Shown one piece after another: positions 28,596 through 36,884 of a stretch of DNA of 64,000 bases (its first letter is position 1; every line of letters begins with the position of its first letter). The notes below the pieces were generated by a model, which saw nothing but the letters and a program-made list of their open reading frames with translations, did no database searches and was not told the origin of the DNA. The stretch covers positions 62,001 through 126,000 of the IMG/VR virus record IMGVR_UViG_3300022746_000016; one strand, given 5' to 3'. This DNA comes from a virus. Both the position numbers and the translations under genes were made by a program.

Positions 28596-29186
28596 TCACT
28601 TATTGTAGATTGATTGTTGTTCTCTAACCCACTCTTGAAGTGAATTCAACTGTTGGCTTACTTGGTGGTAGAGGGTATAGTTTTCTGTGACTGTGTTTGC
28701 GACGCCAGAGAGTTTAACGCTGGAGGCTCCTTCATCAACGCCTCTGGAGGAGTTGGGAACTTCATTGCGACTGGCACTGTCGTGGAGCAAGACGAAACCA
28801 TTAGGGATAACACACTGACCATCATCAGACGCAGTGATAAACTTTGGCACTTCTTTAAGGATTGCATCACCCTTCTCCTTGACAATTTCGATTTTTGTAA
28901 TATATTTAGTAATAACCTTAGTTGAGGCTTCAGCAGAAGCTACCTCTTTCTTGGCCATTTCCAGTTTAGCTTCAGCTACTTTGGCTTCCCAACGATCTTG
29001 GTTTGAGATACCACCTTCCATGTAAAGACCAAAAATCAGCAAAAATGCTGATGCTATCTTCACAGGGAGTAGATATGTGTTTATGAATGGGATTGAACCG
29101 ACAAAGAATGAGACAAAAAGACCGACAACACCAGCCAATAAGACTAGGTGGAATACCCAGAATGGTAGGAAATCAAGTATCCACAT
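28596..29186 (-). CDS. inner-membrane spanin candidate (Rz-like)
   Basis: 196 aa. N-terminal membrane segments (about 8-58), then a long periplasmic helical region, ending KLSGVANTVTENYTLYHQVSQQLNSLQEWVREQQSIYN, a C-terminal pattern I know from phage i-spanins. The decisive support is the lipoprotein gene embedded in another frame (28658-28867), the classic Rz/Rz1 arrangement. i-Spanin and o-spanin span the periplasm and fuse the membranes at lysis. Confidence 0.75.
   Translation of the reverse strand: MWILDFLPFWVFHLVLLAGVVGLFVSFFVGSIPFINTYLLPVKIASAFLLIFGLYMEGGISNQDRWEAKVAEAKLEMAKKEVASAEASTKVITKYITKIEIVKEKGDAILKEVPKFITASDDGQCVIPNGFVLLHDSASRNEVPNSSRGVDEGASSVKLSGVANTVTENYTLYHQVSQQLNSLQEWVREQQSIYNK
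28658..28867 (-). CDS. outer-membrane spanin lipoprotein (Rz1-like), embedded
   Basis: 69 aa, wholly inside the i-spanin gene in a different frame. Signal peptide with early Lys residues, hydrophobic core SVLSLMVSS and lipobox VSSC at about 22-25, so the mature protein starts CSTTV and is Pro/Thr-rich, typical of Rz1. RBS AAGGAG lies seven bases before the ATG at 28867. A chance ORF would not be expected to combine RBS, signal peptide and lipobox. Confidence 0.8.
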   Translation of the reverse strand: MQSLKKCQSLSLRLMMVSVLSLMVSSCSTTVPVAMKFPTPPEALMKEPPALNSLASQTQSQKTIPSTTK

Positions 29187-29187
29187 A

Positions 29188-29727
29188 TTAAGCCTTTACT
29201 GGGCTGCCACGGCGAGCCATGATCTGATACTTCTTAATGTTCTTCTTTTGTATTTTTGGTTCTTGTACAGATACTGGACCAGCAGTATTGTTTGTTGGAG
29301 CACCACCGACAGCAGCAACACCCATACCTTCTTCAGATAGAACTTTGTTGACAATCAGTTGTTCTTCGGCAAGCACTACATCGCTATCGATGATACGCAT
29401 AATGTGCTTGTAGCGGTCTTCCATTAGAGATGTAGTGCGGGCACCACTCTCATAGTATTCTTTGACTAACCATAGAGCACCAACAAGAGACTTCATTCTG
29501 TTCTCACCACCTGGAAGACGGTTCAGAATTTTCTTCATGTTGAATACTAGACGATTTAGATAAGTGTATGCACTACGTTCTTGATCAGTAGTGAGAGTGC
29601 TCATCTTACGTAGATTGTTACCTTGATGATCGATGATACCTAACTTGAAGGCTTCAGTGTCCTCAAAGTTCTGAGTGATCATTCTAACGATTCTCAATGC
29701 GATTAAATTGTCTACGATTCTTGACAT
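29188..29727 (-). CDS. conserved T4-like phage protein (179 aa)
   Basis: N-terminus MSRIVDNLIALRIVRMITQNFEDTEAFKLGIID and C-terminus IKKYQIMARRGSPVKA match a conserved family of unknown function in marine T4-like phages. Helical first two thirds, disordered linker near 140-165 and a basic tail. Position between a PP-loop enzyme and the spanins gives no clear hint; a structural role is possible. Confidence 0.7.
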   Translation of the reverse strand: MSRIVDNLIALRIVRMITQNFEDTEAFKLGIIDHQGNNLRKMSTLTTDQERSAYTYLNRLVFNMKKILNRLPGGENRMKSLVGALWLVKEYYESGARTTSLMEDRYKHIMRIIDSDVVLAEEQLIVNKVLSEEGMGVAAVGGAPTNNTAGPVSVQEPKIQKKNIKKYQIMARRGSPVKA

Positions 29728-29738
29728 TTATTTTCCTA

Positions 29739-30497
29739 TTATAATGAGCCACCATCGTACTGATGGAATGCCCAAAACTTCTCTTTACACCACCAACACT
29801 TCATACAAGGTTTTCTCCAACCATCTGTTTGTAGAATGTCGGAGCTAATGCAAGACTTTGTTAGTGGAAACAGTTTCTTTAGAAACTCAATCTTATTGTA
29901 ATACTCAGCTATGAATGAACGATCAACGTTACCCAAAAACCTAGAAATCATAACAACACACTCATCTGGGTTGTCAGTCTTCTTGTTATATTTATCCATC
30001 ATACTTAGAACATGCTCTTGCGGTACGTTCTCACCTTCTCGTCTAACAAGGGCAGGTGGAAACGGTATACCAAAAGATTCGCAAACTTCTTTAGGAGGGT
30101 TCTTAGTGCGCCCACCAAAGAATGATTGGATGCCAATGTTGGCAATAATCTTAGCAGTCTCTCTCTTTATAGCAGAACCTTTACTTTCAGTCTCGGTCTC
30201 TACGAATTGAATATATCTTCTAACAAATTTAATGTTCGGGAATTCTTTTTCAAACCTATCGATAATAAGGTCGAAGTCTGGTTTGGATTTTGGAGCACGA
30301 ACTAAATCAACGCAATGCAACGCAGTTATTTCAACTCCAGTTCTATCGTGTTCTGTAATATATGAACAGACCAGATATAGAACTAATGCAGAGTCAGTAC
30401 CACTCGATACTGAGACGCATAATTTTGTATGGTTTTCTGGGATACATAACTTAGCAGTTTGTGTACCATCGGAATTAGTATAAACATTTTCAATCAT
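29739..30497 (-). CDS. PP-loop ATPase (QueC/adenylyl-type) with C-terminal zinc motif
   Basis: 252 aa. PP-loop SVSSGTDSALVLYLV (about 29-43) for ATP-pyrophosphatase chemistry, and a C-terminal CMKCWWCKEKFWAF zinc-type motif like that of 7-cyano-7-deazaguanine synthases. The first PP-loop Gly is replaced by Ser (SSGTDS). No other queuosine genes are visible here, so the product is uncertain: a deazaguanine, a thiolated base or another adenylated intermediate. Overlaps the upstream gene by four bases. Confidence 0.75.
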   Translation of the reverse strand: MIENVYTNSDGTQTAKLCIPENHTKLCVSVSSGTDSALVLYLVCSYITEHDRTGVEITALHCVDLVRAPKSKPDFDLIIDRFEKEFPNIKFVRRYIQFVETETESKGSAIKRETAKIIANIGIQSFFGGRTKNPPKEVCESFGIPFPPALVRREGENVPQEHVLSMMDKYNKKTDNPDECVVMISRFLGNVDRSFIAEYYNKIEFLKKLFPLTKSCISSDILQTDGWRKPCMKCWWCKEKFWAFHQYDGGSL

Positions 30498-30877
30498 AAT
30501 TTTCTCAATGATGAGATGATAGTTTCATCTAACTTAATTTCTGAGAGAACAATTCCGTATTCAGGAATCATCTCTGGCATACGTTCAAGGTATACTAAGA
30601 ATGTAATCAGGGCATCCCAACTAGATTCTTCAATTTTATAAAACAGCATTCTTGTAGCAGCATCACCAAAGATGTTATACAAGACTATGATATGATTCAA
30701 AATCAATCTCTCTCTTAACTCACCGTTGTTCTTATAACGTGACAGCAGTTTTTTAAGATAGAGAATCTTCTTCAGATCTTCTTCAAACTCGGCAAGGCTA
30801 TGACACTGTGTATTGTCATAGTGGTGCATCGCATAAAGAAGGAAATTACTCTCATTTAATTTTTCAGTCATACTCAC
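30494..30877 (-). CDS. conserved phage protein of unknown function (127 aa)
   Basis: All-helical protein with MHHYDNTQCHSLAEFEEDLKKILYLKKLLSRY and RERLILNHIIVLYNIFGDAATRMLF, strongly patterned and recalled from many T4-like phages. No catalytic motif. First gene after the terminator at 30883. Confidence 0.75.
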   Translation of the reverse strand: MSMTEKLNESNFLLYAMHHYDNTQCHSLAEFEEDLKKILYLKKLLSRYKNNGELRERLILNHIIVLYNIFGDAATRMLFYKIEESSWDALITFLVYLERMPEMIPEYGIVLSEIKLDETIISSLRKL

Positions 30878-30882
30878 ATTTC

Positions 30883-30909
30883 AAAAAAATGGGGGAACAA
30901 TTCCCCCAT
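30883..30909 (-). terminator. rho-independent terminator
   Basis: 9-bp stem ATGGGGGAA/TTCCCCCAT with seven T following on the minus strand; ends the gene at 30927. Confidence 0.92.
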
Positions 30910-30926
30910 TATTACATAGCTACTTA

Positions 30927-31406
30927 TTAGACGTCTGCTAGGACTGCGTCGTCAGCAGCATCACCAGCAATAGTACCCATTGCTACTAGTGTCTCAACTT
31001 TGTGACGAGTATTACCTTCAGAGTCTTGGTAAGTAGTATACTTAACCCAACCTGGAGTCTTCAAACCACGAGCACGGTTTGCTGCCAACTCTGCTTCGTA
31101 GCGTGGGCTACCAGAGTCTACACCGTAAACTTGAGCCAAAGAATCGCTTGGTATGTATGCTGGTTGTTCGTTTGCTAGAACAGTTAAGTCAGCAGCTGTA
31201 GTACCACCATAAACTACGTTTAAAGTTAGGTGAGTGTTATCGGTGATAGAATCGATGCGATATTCTACGTTAGCGATAACAAGAGTGTTACCACTCTTAA
31301 GTTCAGTTGTAAATGTAGTACCTGTACCAACAACTGCTTTACTGTTGTTTGTTACAGCGATAGTGCCAGTGACAGTCTTGCTGTCTTTGTTTCCCCATAG
31401 TGCCAT
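30927..31406 (-). CDS. putative virion structural protein (159 aa)
   Basis: Beta-rich N-terminal half with TGTIAVTNNSKAVVGTGTTFTTELKSGNTLVI, a fold often seen in tail/head decoration proteins, and a C-terminal RARGLKTPGWVKYTTYQDSEGNTRHKVETLVAM that I recall from structural proteins of marine T4-like phages. It has its own late-type box and a strong terminator, hence a single late transcript of high level. RBS AAGGAG. Confidence 0.75.
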   Translation of the reverse strand: MALWGNKDSKTVTGTIAVTNNSKAVVGTGTTFTTELKSGNTLVIANVEYRIDSITDNTHLTLNVVYGGTTAADLTVLANEQPAYIPSDSLAQVYGVDSGSPRYEAELAANRARGLKTPGWVKYTTYQDSEGNTRHKVETLVAMGTIAGDAADDAVLADV

Positions 31407-31432
31407 TTTATTTCTCCTTGATTGGACTATTA

Positions 31433-34165
31433 TTATTTATGCAACTTAGAGTTGCCGAGATTTTTACGAGCACCAGACTTGGAGCCGACCTTACGACCTG
31501 CTTTTGGCGCATCATCATTATCAGTTTCTGGTTCATCTTTCTGTAGAGAACCACCATAACGTGAACCCTTCTTAACACCAGCACCACCACCTTGCTTAGC
31601 ACCATCGTACTTAGCTTTGTATTCTGGAGTTCCTGGCCACATACCTTCTTTCAGTGCTTGGAGCAATTCAGAAACAGAGAAGCCTTCTTTCTTAACAGTT
31701 TCGAACTTTTCTTCGTGTGGTTTATCACCAGCGGCATTTACCAAGTCAGACTCAACAGCTGGCTTTTTGTTCTTTGGAGCAACTGGTTTGTCTTTCTGGT
31801 CTGGAGTCATTGCGTTGATTTTAGCTTCTTCCAAGTCAGCATCTTCTTTACGTAGAGCACGCCCGATAGCCTTGTTATGTGCTTGACCAGTCTTGTGTTC
31901 TGGTTCGGCATCAGGTACTGGATTGTTTAGTTTGAAACGAGCACCACGAGAAGCATCCATCATCTTACGCTTAGTAGCGTTTTCTTTGTTGCGTTCTTCG
32001 ATCTGTTCAACTTCTTCCTTTAGATCAGAGTGTTTGATCTTAGTCTTTGGACCATCGTTGGCAGAGTGTAGGTGAACATCATCACCTTGACGCTTTGCAG
32101 TCCAGTGACGACCATCTTCAGTCTTGAACTTGTGTTCTTGATCGTGCTTCAAAGCATGGATAGCTTGGTGGTGTTCTGGGTGTAATGGAACAGAGAAAGA
32201 AGCGCCATGATGGGCAGTCTTCATAGTACCCCAAGAATACTTCTTAGTCTCAACCTTAGCGTATGATTCTTCGATAGCTTCTTCAGCTTTCTTCTTTGTT
32301 TTTGCTGGTGCGCTAGTCAATGTAGGAATAGAATCATCACCAGACGATTGCAATGTACCTTCTTTAACTAGGGTGATGAATGACTTTAATCCCATTGTGT
32401 TCTCCTGAGTTTCTTCTTTAATACGTGAACGATTGATACTTTCGATTTCTTTACGAACTTTGTGAGTATCGTTACCGAATTTCTTGTGGTGTGCATGAAC
32501 AGCTGTCAAGTAAGCTAGACGTTTTTCAACGCCACTCTTGTCACCAGTAACTGAACCTTTGTCCATAGATTGAACTGATTTCCATGAAGCTGCCATAGAT
32601 TCTTCTAGGCTCTCAGCTTCTTCTTTAACTGGTTTGCGCCAGTTCTTATTACCATGATGACGATCTAGATGTCGTGCTAGAGATTCTCTTTCAGAATCAG
32701 TGGCACGTTTGTGATAATATGCTTTCTTAGCAGAGTCTGCGCTATACATACGTGGGTTGCCAGCGATTTCGCTAGGGTCTACACCTTCGTCTAGTTCAAC
32801 AGACTCTTTAAATCCCATAGCCTTTTCGTGGTGTTGTTCTGATTTCTCAGCATGACGATCAGCTTCGCTATGGCGACCCTTCTCACCATGCCATTGAGAT
32901 AGGTTATCGTGATGGTCAGCCATGTGCATGTGGTGTGCGAACATATCACCCTGCGCTTTAGCAGAGTCAGCAGACTTCTTGTTCTCTTCTGACTTTTCAT
33001 AAGAACCAGTTTCTTCAGCCATTGTGCGGATCTTAGAAACGATCTTACCATAGCTCTTAGCTTTTGGGTCTTTCGGAGCGATAACTACTGGTGACTTTTG
33101 TTTATATGCACCACGCTTCTCTTCTTCGTGAATCTGATAACCTTGTTTAGTCAAGTGAGCACGAGCCAAATGTTCCAAGTCTTTCTTTGGACGAGGTGTT
33201 AATGGAGTAGTCACATGACGCTCATGTTTCTTACCATCGTTAACTCCAGGCTTTGATACATTGTACTTGTAAGTGTGACGATACAACTCACCACCTTCGT
33301 CATCTTCACGACGACGTTTAGCAAAACCTGTACGATTGTCGTGGACGCTTTCTGTGAAAATCATTTCTTCCTCTTCTGTGATGCTCTCGTTAGTCTTCTG
33401 TGGTGCTGGCTTCTTTAGAAGTTCTTCTCCAGCCTTACGTGCAGAAGCAGCTTTCTCTTGTTCACGTTGGAATGCTTTCTGTAGCTTCATGGCAGCAGTC
33501 ATACGCACTTCCATAAATGTCTGATAGCTAATGGCTTCTTCTTTAATACCAGAACCTTTACGAACATCGCTCATTAACTCATGAGCGTGTTTGTCAGAAA
33601 CGTGAGATGGAACACCCTTACGGAATTCCTTGAAATTGTTTTCGTGCGCATGTTGACGCATCTTAGTACCAGACATACCTTCAGTACCTTCAGAGTCTGG
33701 ATCACGATCTCCAGAAGAGTGCATTGTAATGCTCTTGAAGTTATAGTGGCCATGGCCAGCTTCTTTGTTATTGTACTGGTGCAATAGCTTATGTAGTTGT
33801 TCGTGACGATCAGAACCAGCAACAACGTGTAGGTGTTCAACACCTTTCTTATGCAACTCAGCTGCATGATGTAGGATTGTTGGGGATTCTTTAGAAGAAG
33901 ATGAAACGTTAGTCTCTGGAGAGTAACGCTTTAGGTGTTTAATTTTCTGCTCTGGAGTCAGAGGATTCTTCTTAGCATCATTGGAGTGAGAAACAACTAG
34001 AGAATGTTCTGCTCCATGCTTTTTAGCGACAGCATGTAGCTTGTTGATAACCTGCATGTGCCCAGTTGTAGGTGGGTTCATACGAGTAAAGGCAGTCACA
34101 TGGTGCTTTTCAGAACCATGACCACCTGCATCTTTAGCTTCGAATAATTCTTTAAAAGTAATCAT
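31433..34165 (-). CDS. large His-rich virion protein with nucleotidyltransferase domain
   Basis: 910 aa. N-terminus MITFKELFEAKDAGGHGS resembles the T4 capsid-targeting sequence of internal head proteins. Residues about 20-170 form an adenylyl/cytidylyltransferase-like domain: MNPPTTGHM (HxGH-type) and MSGTKMRQ (equivalent of the ISSTxxR motif). The remaining ~700 residues are charged, His-rich and repetitive, with several IEES/LEES sites like T4 prohead-protease cuts. Inferred: packaged in the head, processed, possibly injected. Confidence 0.7.
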   Translation of the reverse strand: MITFKELFEAKDAGGHGSEKHHVTAFTRMNPPTTGHMQVINKLHAVAKKHGAEHSLVVSHSNDAKKNPLTPEQKIKHLKRYSPETNVSSSSKESPTILHHAAELHKKGVEHLHVVAGSDRHEQLHKLLHQYNNKEAGHGHYNFKSITMHSSGDRDPDSEGTEGMSGTKMRQHAHENNFKEFRKGVPSHVSDKHAHELMSDVRKGSGIKEEAISYQTFMEVRMTAAMKLQKAFQREQEKAASARKAGEELLKKPAPQKTNESITEEEEMIFTESVHDNRTGFAKRRREDDEGGELYRHTYKYNVSKPGVNDGKKHERHVTTPLTPRPKKDLEHLARAHLTKQGYQIHEEEKRGAYKQKSPVVIAPKDPKAKSYGKIVSKIRTMAEETGSYEKSEENKKSADSAKAQGDMFAHHMHMADHHDNLSQWHGEKGRHSEADRHAEKSEQHHEKAMGFKESVELDEGVDPSEIAGNPRMYSADSAKKAYYHKRATDSERESLARHLDRHHGNKNWRKPVKEEAESLEESMAASWKSVQSMDKGSVTGDKSGVEKRLAYLTAVHAHHKKFGNDTHKVRKEIESINRSRIKEETQENTMGLKSFITLVKEGTLQSSGDDSIPTLTSAPAKTKKKAEEAIEESYAKVETKKYSWGTMKTAHHGASFSVPLHPEHHQAIHALKHDQEHKFKTEDGRHWTAKRQGDDVHLHSANDGPKTKIKHSDLKEEVEQIEERNKENATKRKMMDASRGARFKLNNPVPDAEPEHKTGQAHNKAIGRALRKEDADLEEAKINAMTPDQKDKPVAPKNKKPAVESDLVNAAGDKPHEEKFETVKKEGFSVSELLQALKEGMWPGTPEYKAKYDGAKQGGGAGVKKGSRYGGSLQKDEPETDNDDAPKAGRKVGSKSGARKNLGNSKLHK
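31434..31441 (-). promoter_or_regulatory. late-type box CATAAATA
   Basis: One base from TATAAATA; start near 31428, 22 bases before the ATG at 31406. Confidence 0.6.
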
Positions 34166-34169
34166 AGTC

Positions 34170-34280
34170 TTACTCTTTAACACAAGAACCTTCAGCACAT
34201 GGTTTAGTTCCAGGCTTGTGCTTGTAACCTTTCCAGCACGTACAGTTGTTTTCGATTAGATAGTCGATGAATGATTTCAT
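34170..34280 (-). CDS. small Cys-rich protein with capsid-targeting-like N-terminus (36 aa)
   Basis: MKSFIDYLIENN then CTCWKGYKHKPGTKPCAEGSC. The first ten residues copy the N-terminal pattern of the two neighbouring His-rich proteins. The C-terminal CWKGYK-PGTK-GSC motif recurs at the ends of other phage proteins in my memory. ATG overlaps the stop of the ligase-like gene (ATGA). Four Cys could bind zinc. Confidence 0.7.
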   Translation of the reverse strand: MKSFIDYLIENNCTCWKGYKHKPGTKPCAEGSCVKE

Positions 34281-35527
34281 GTGCCTTGATTCCACTTTTT
34301 AATTTTTAGTAAGTTGGCTTTACTGAACTCTTTACGATTAACCAGCTTAGTTGGTTCAGTACGACCTTCGTGTTCATGATTAACAACGAAACCTTCTGGA
34401 TCAGTTTTAGAACTGTCGATATGATGTTCAAAACCACCAGTGTGTTTGTTTAGGTTAGTAACCAATGTATCTTTAGCCTTTTGTAGATGCTGATGCATTC
34501 CCAATAGGTTTTCATAATGAGACTTATTAGCTTCGATATGAGCAGCATGTTCTGTACCTTCAGCTTTTTTCTTAGCTTGTCCAGCTTCAGACTTTAGCTT
34601 ACCAGCTGCTTTTTCGAAGTGAGCTTCCATGTGCTTCTTGAAACCACCAGCAGTTGGGATCTCGGCATCACGCACAGTAGAGTTAATGTAAGTACCTAGA
34701 TGTCCACCTTCACCAGCATGAGACTTATGGATAGCACCATACATCTTAGCTCCATGAGTATCGTGAATTTCTTTCGCAGCAGCCATGTGCTTGTGGAAAG
34801 TTTCTTGATCTTTTTGTGGATAGTCAATCTTACTTGTATCGTGTTCAGCAGACTTCAAGTGGACATCTTTGTGTTGTCCAAAGTTATGCATATCTGGATG
34901 TGGAGTAGCAGACATATTGTGCAACTCTTTGTCAGATCCATGTTCATATTTCTGGTGAACTACTACACCAACTTTAGAAGCAGCAGCTTTCTTAGCTTCT
35001 TCTCCATGGGCAGTATATGTAATAGTGTTTGGTGTGAACTTAGCAGTTCCAGTTTTCTTATCATGCTGTACATCACCATGAGAGTGCATCAAGTCACCTT
35101 GATAAACACCTTGATTTGGAGCAACTTTAGGTAGGTGTTCAAGAGCAGCACTTAGTTTAGTGACAAGACCTGGAGCATGTCCATGGTTCTTTTGAATGTC
35201 AGCATGAGAATAGTTTAGCTTAGGGTCTTTGTTGAATGCAGATTTAGAAGCAACAAAGAACTTACCAGACTTTGGGTGGTGTCCGAATACTACAGATGGA
35301 GAACCATCATACTTCATAGTAAGATTAGTATTGTGGTGACCAGCCTTCATGTGTTCATGGGCTTGGAGAAGAGAACCACGAGCATGCTCGAAACCACCAG
35401 CACCGTGCATCAATGGACGGTCTTCGGCATGGTGAATATGTTTCAGTTGTTGTGGGTCATCCTTTGCGTTGGATCCATGACCCAAAGCATCTTTCTCTTC
35501 TTTTAAGTAAGTTAGAAATGACTTCAT
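34277..35527 (-). CDS. His-rich ligase/nucleotidyltransferase-like virion protein
   Basis: 416 aa. N-terminus MKSFLTYLKEEKDALGHGS is capsid-targeting-like. TMKYDGSPSVVFG (near 68) matches the KxDG motif of covalent nucleotidyltransferases; YQGDLMH (near 143), DPEGFVV (near 383) and KLVNRKEF (near 398) could be ligase motifs III, IV and V. Very high His content. Probably an RNA/DNA-ligase-fold enzyme carried in the head (DUF6267-like); activity unproven. Confidence 0.7.
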   Translation of the reverse strand: MKSFLTYLKEEKDALGHGSNAKDDPQQLKHIHHAEDRPLMHGAGGFEHARGSLLQAHEHMKAGHHNTNLTMKYDGSPSVVFGHHPKSGKFFVASKSAFNKDPKLNYSHADIQKNHGHAPGLVTKLSAALEHLPKVAPNQGVYQGDLMHSHGDVQHDKKTGTAKFTPNTITYTAHGEEAKKAAASKVGVVVHQKYEHGSDKELHNMSATPHPDMHNFGQHKDVHLKSAEHDTSKIDYPQKDQETFHKHMAAAKEIHDTHGAKMYGAIHKSHAGEGGHLGTYINSTVRDAEIPTAGGFKKHMEAHFEKAAGKLKSEAGQAKKKAEGTEHAAHIEANKSHYENLLGMHQHLQKAKDTLVTNLNKHTGGFEHHIDSSKTDPEGFVVNHEHEGRTEPTKLVNRKEFSKANLLKIKKWNQGT

Positions 35528-35528
35528 C

Positions 35529-35966
35529 TTATCCCTTTAACGAAGCACGCAATTGCCAGCCATGCTTCTCGTGTGTATCGATACGATCTGCAATAAAGTT
35601 ACAGAGTCCTTGCTTGTTTTCTTTCTGAGCAAGGGCGAATACTTTATTTAGGCTATACAAGACTTGATCGTTTGCAGCCAATGCAGCAGACAACATACCT
35701 TGGATGTCTGGGATACTACTTTCTTCCATAATAGTTTTGTTATTATACAACTCCATCAAACTCATTGGAGCATAAACATCTAGCTTACGAAGGTTTTCAG
35801 CAAGTGGGTCTACTGCACCATAAACATCGTCGTATAAGTCTCCGAAGAATCCATGGAACTCAGCGAAGTCTCTTCCTTCAGTATTCCAGTGGAAAGAATG
35901 TAGCTTAAAGTACATTACGAAGGTGTTTGCTAAAGCCACCTTTAGGGCTGCTGTTAATTCTGTCAT
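35529..35966 (-). CDS. Dps/ferritin-like protein
   Basis: 145 aa four-helix bundle. FKLHSFHWNTEGRDFAEFHGFFGDLYDDVYGAVDPLAENLR carries the Dps dimer-interface ferroxidase residues (His, Asp, Glu). Dps proteins oxidise iron and protect DNA. Start at 35966 preferred; it overlaps the stop of the nucleotidyltransferase gene. In a late region next to head proteins, so it might be packaged or protect DNA during late infection. Confidence 0.85.
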   Translation of the reverse strand: MTELTAALKVALANTFVMYFKLHSFHWNTEGRDFAEFHGFFGDLYDDVYGAVDPLAENLRKLDVYAPMSLMELYNNKTIMEESSIPDIQGMLSAALAANDQVLYSLNKVFALAQKENKQGLCNFIADRIDTHEKHGWQLRASLKG

Positions 35967-36841
35967 TTGTTTTTCTTTCTCCACTCTTTGAATGATTCCT
36001 TGAACATAGGATCAAACGGTTGTTTAAAATCTTCTGGACATACTCCAGTGTGTTCTTTACCACACTGAGGGCAGTTTTCTGTCTCAATCTGTGGGTGCTT
36101 CTTTGGTCTTGTTTTTATTTGAGTAGGTTGCAAGTCTTGAATCCATTTAGAAGTAAGTTTACCTGATGCTTCTTTTACAAGCAAGTGATTAGAACCACGC
36201 TTCACAATCTCGAATTGTTCACCGTTTGATTCTACGATTTCCCCGACCTTAAAGATTTCTCCACGGAAATACTTTTCACGGAGATCATCTTTGACTAGGT
36301 TAATTTGTTCTTTGATAGCTTCCAAGCCAGTACCGATACGAACGTCGTTCATCAAACGACGAGAGTCGATCTCTCTAACTGAAGTTGGAAGACCCTTTTT
36401 AAATTCTTCATACAACCCTTTGGCTGCAGCAGAACGGAGTGATTCATCAGAGTCTGGATCTTTCTCACCAGCTGCGATAACCTCAACACCTAAACGTCGG
36501 AATGCAGCAGCCTTATCTGAACTGGTAACGATAACGACATTCTTATAGTTCTCTTTGAGTTGCTTAACTAAGTTAGGCAAAGTCTCTGCAGACTCAACAA
36601 AGTTGGTCTTAGGGAACACCAGATTAAGATACTGGAGTTTCTTTTCTACTAACAGGGGATTCTTTTTGTTATCTGATGCAGCGGATGCATAGATTACGTG
36701 GTCTGCGCTTCTTTGTTCGGCGAGTTTTTTGACAGCCTTGATAACAAGTTCGTGCCCCATCGTTGGAGGGTTAAACTTTCCACAGGCTAGAACAACCGTT
36801 TTGGATGGTAGTTCTTTTATAAGTTGTTTGTAATCTTTCAT
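35963..36841 (-). CDS. nucleotidyltransferase (NMN adenylyl/cytidylyltransferase-like) with zinc ribbon
   Basis: 292 aa. GKFNPPTMGHE (about 21-31) and SLRSAAAKG (about 133-141) are the two motifs of the HxGH superfamily. The C-terminal part has CPQCGKEHTGVC, a zinc-type pair, and ends FKESFKEWRKKNK. Related to the N-terminal domain of the 910-aa protein. A TATAAATA late box lies 29-36 bases upstream. NAD synthesis or RNA/protein nucleotidylation are both possible. Confidence 0.82.
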   Translation of the reverse strand: MKDYKQLIKELPSKTVVLACGKFNPPTMGHELVIKAVKKLAEQRSADHVIYASAASDNKKNPLLVEKKLQYLNLVFPKTNFVESAETLPNLVKQLKENYKNVVIVTSSDKAAAFRRLGVEVIAAGEKDPDSDESLRSAAAKGLYEEFKKGLPTSVREIDSRRLMNDVRIGTGLEAIKEQINLVKDDLREKYFRGEIFKVGEIVESNGEQFEIVKRGSNHLLVKEASGKLTSKWIQDLQPTQIKTRPKKHPQIETENCPQCGKEHTGVCPEDFKQPFDPMFKESFKEWRKKNK

Positions 36842-36869
36842 TTAATCCATCTATAAAGTAGTATACAGT

Positions 36870-36877
36870 TATTTATA
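36870..36877 (-). promoter_or_regulatory. T4-type late promoter box TATAAATA
   Basis: Exact box on the minus strand; start near 36864, before the nucleotidyltransferase-Dps-head protein operon. Confidence 0.7.
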
Positions 36878-36884
36878 ATCGCTA

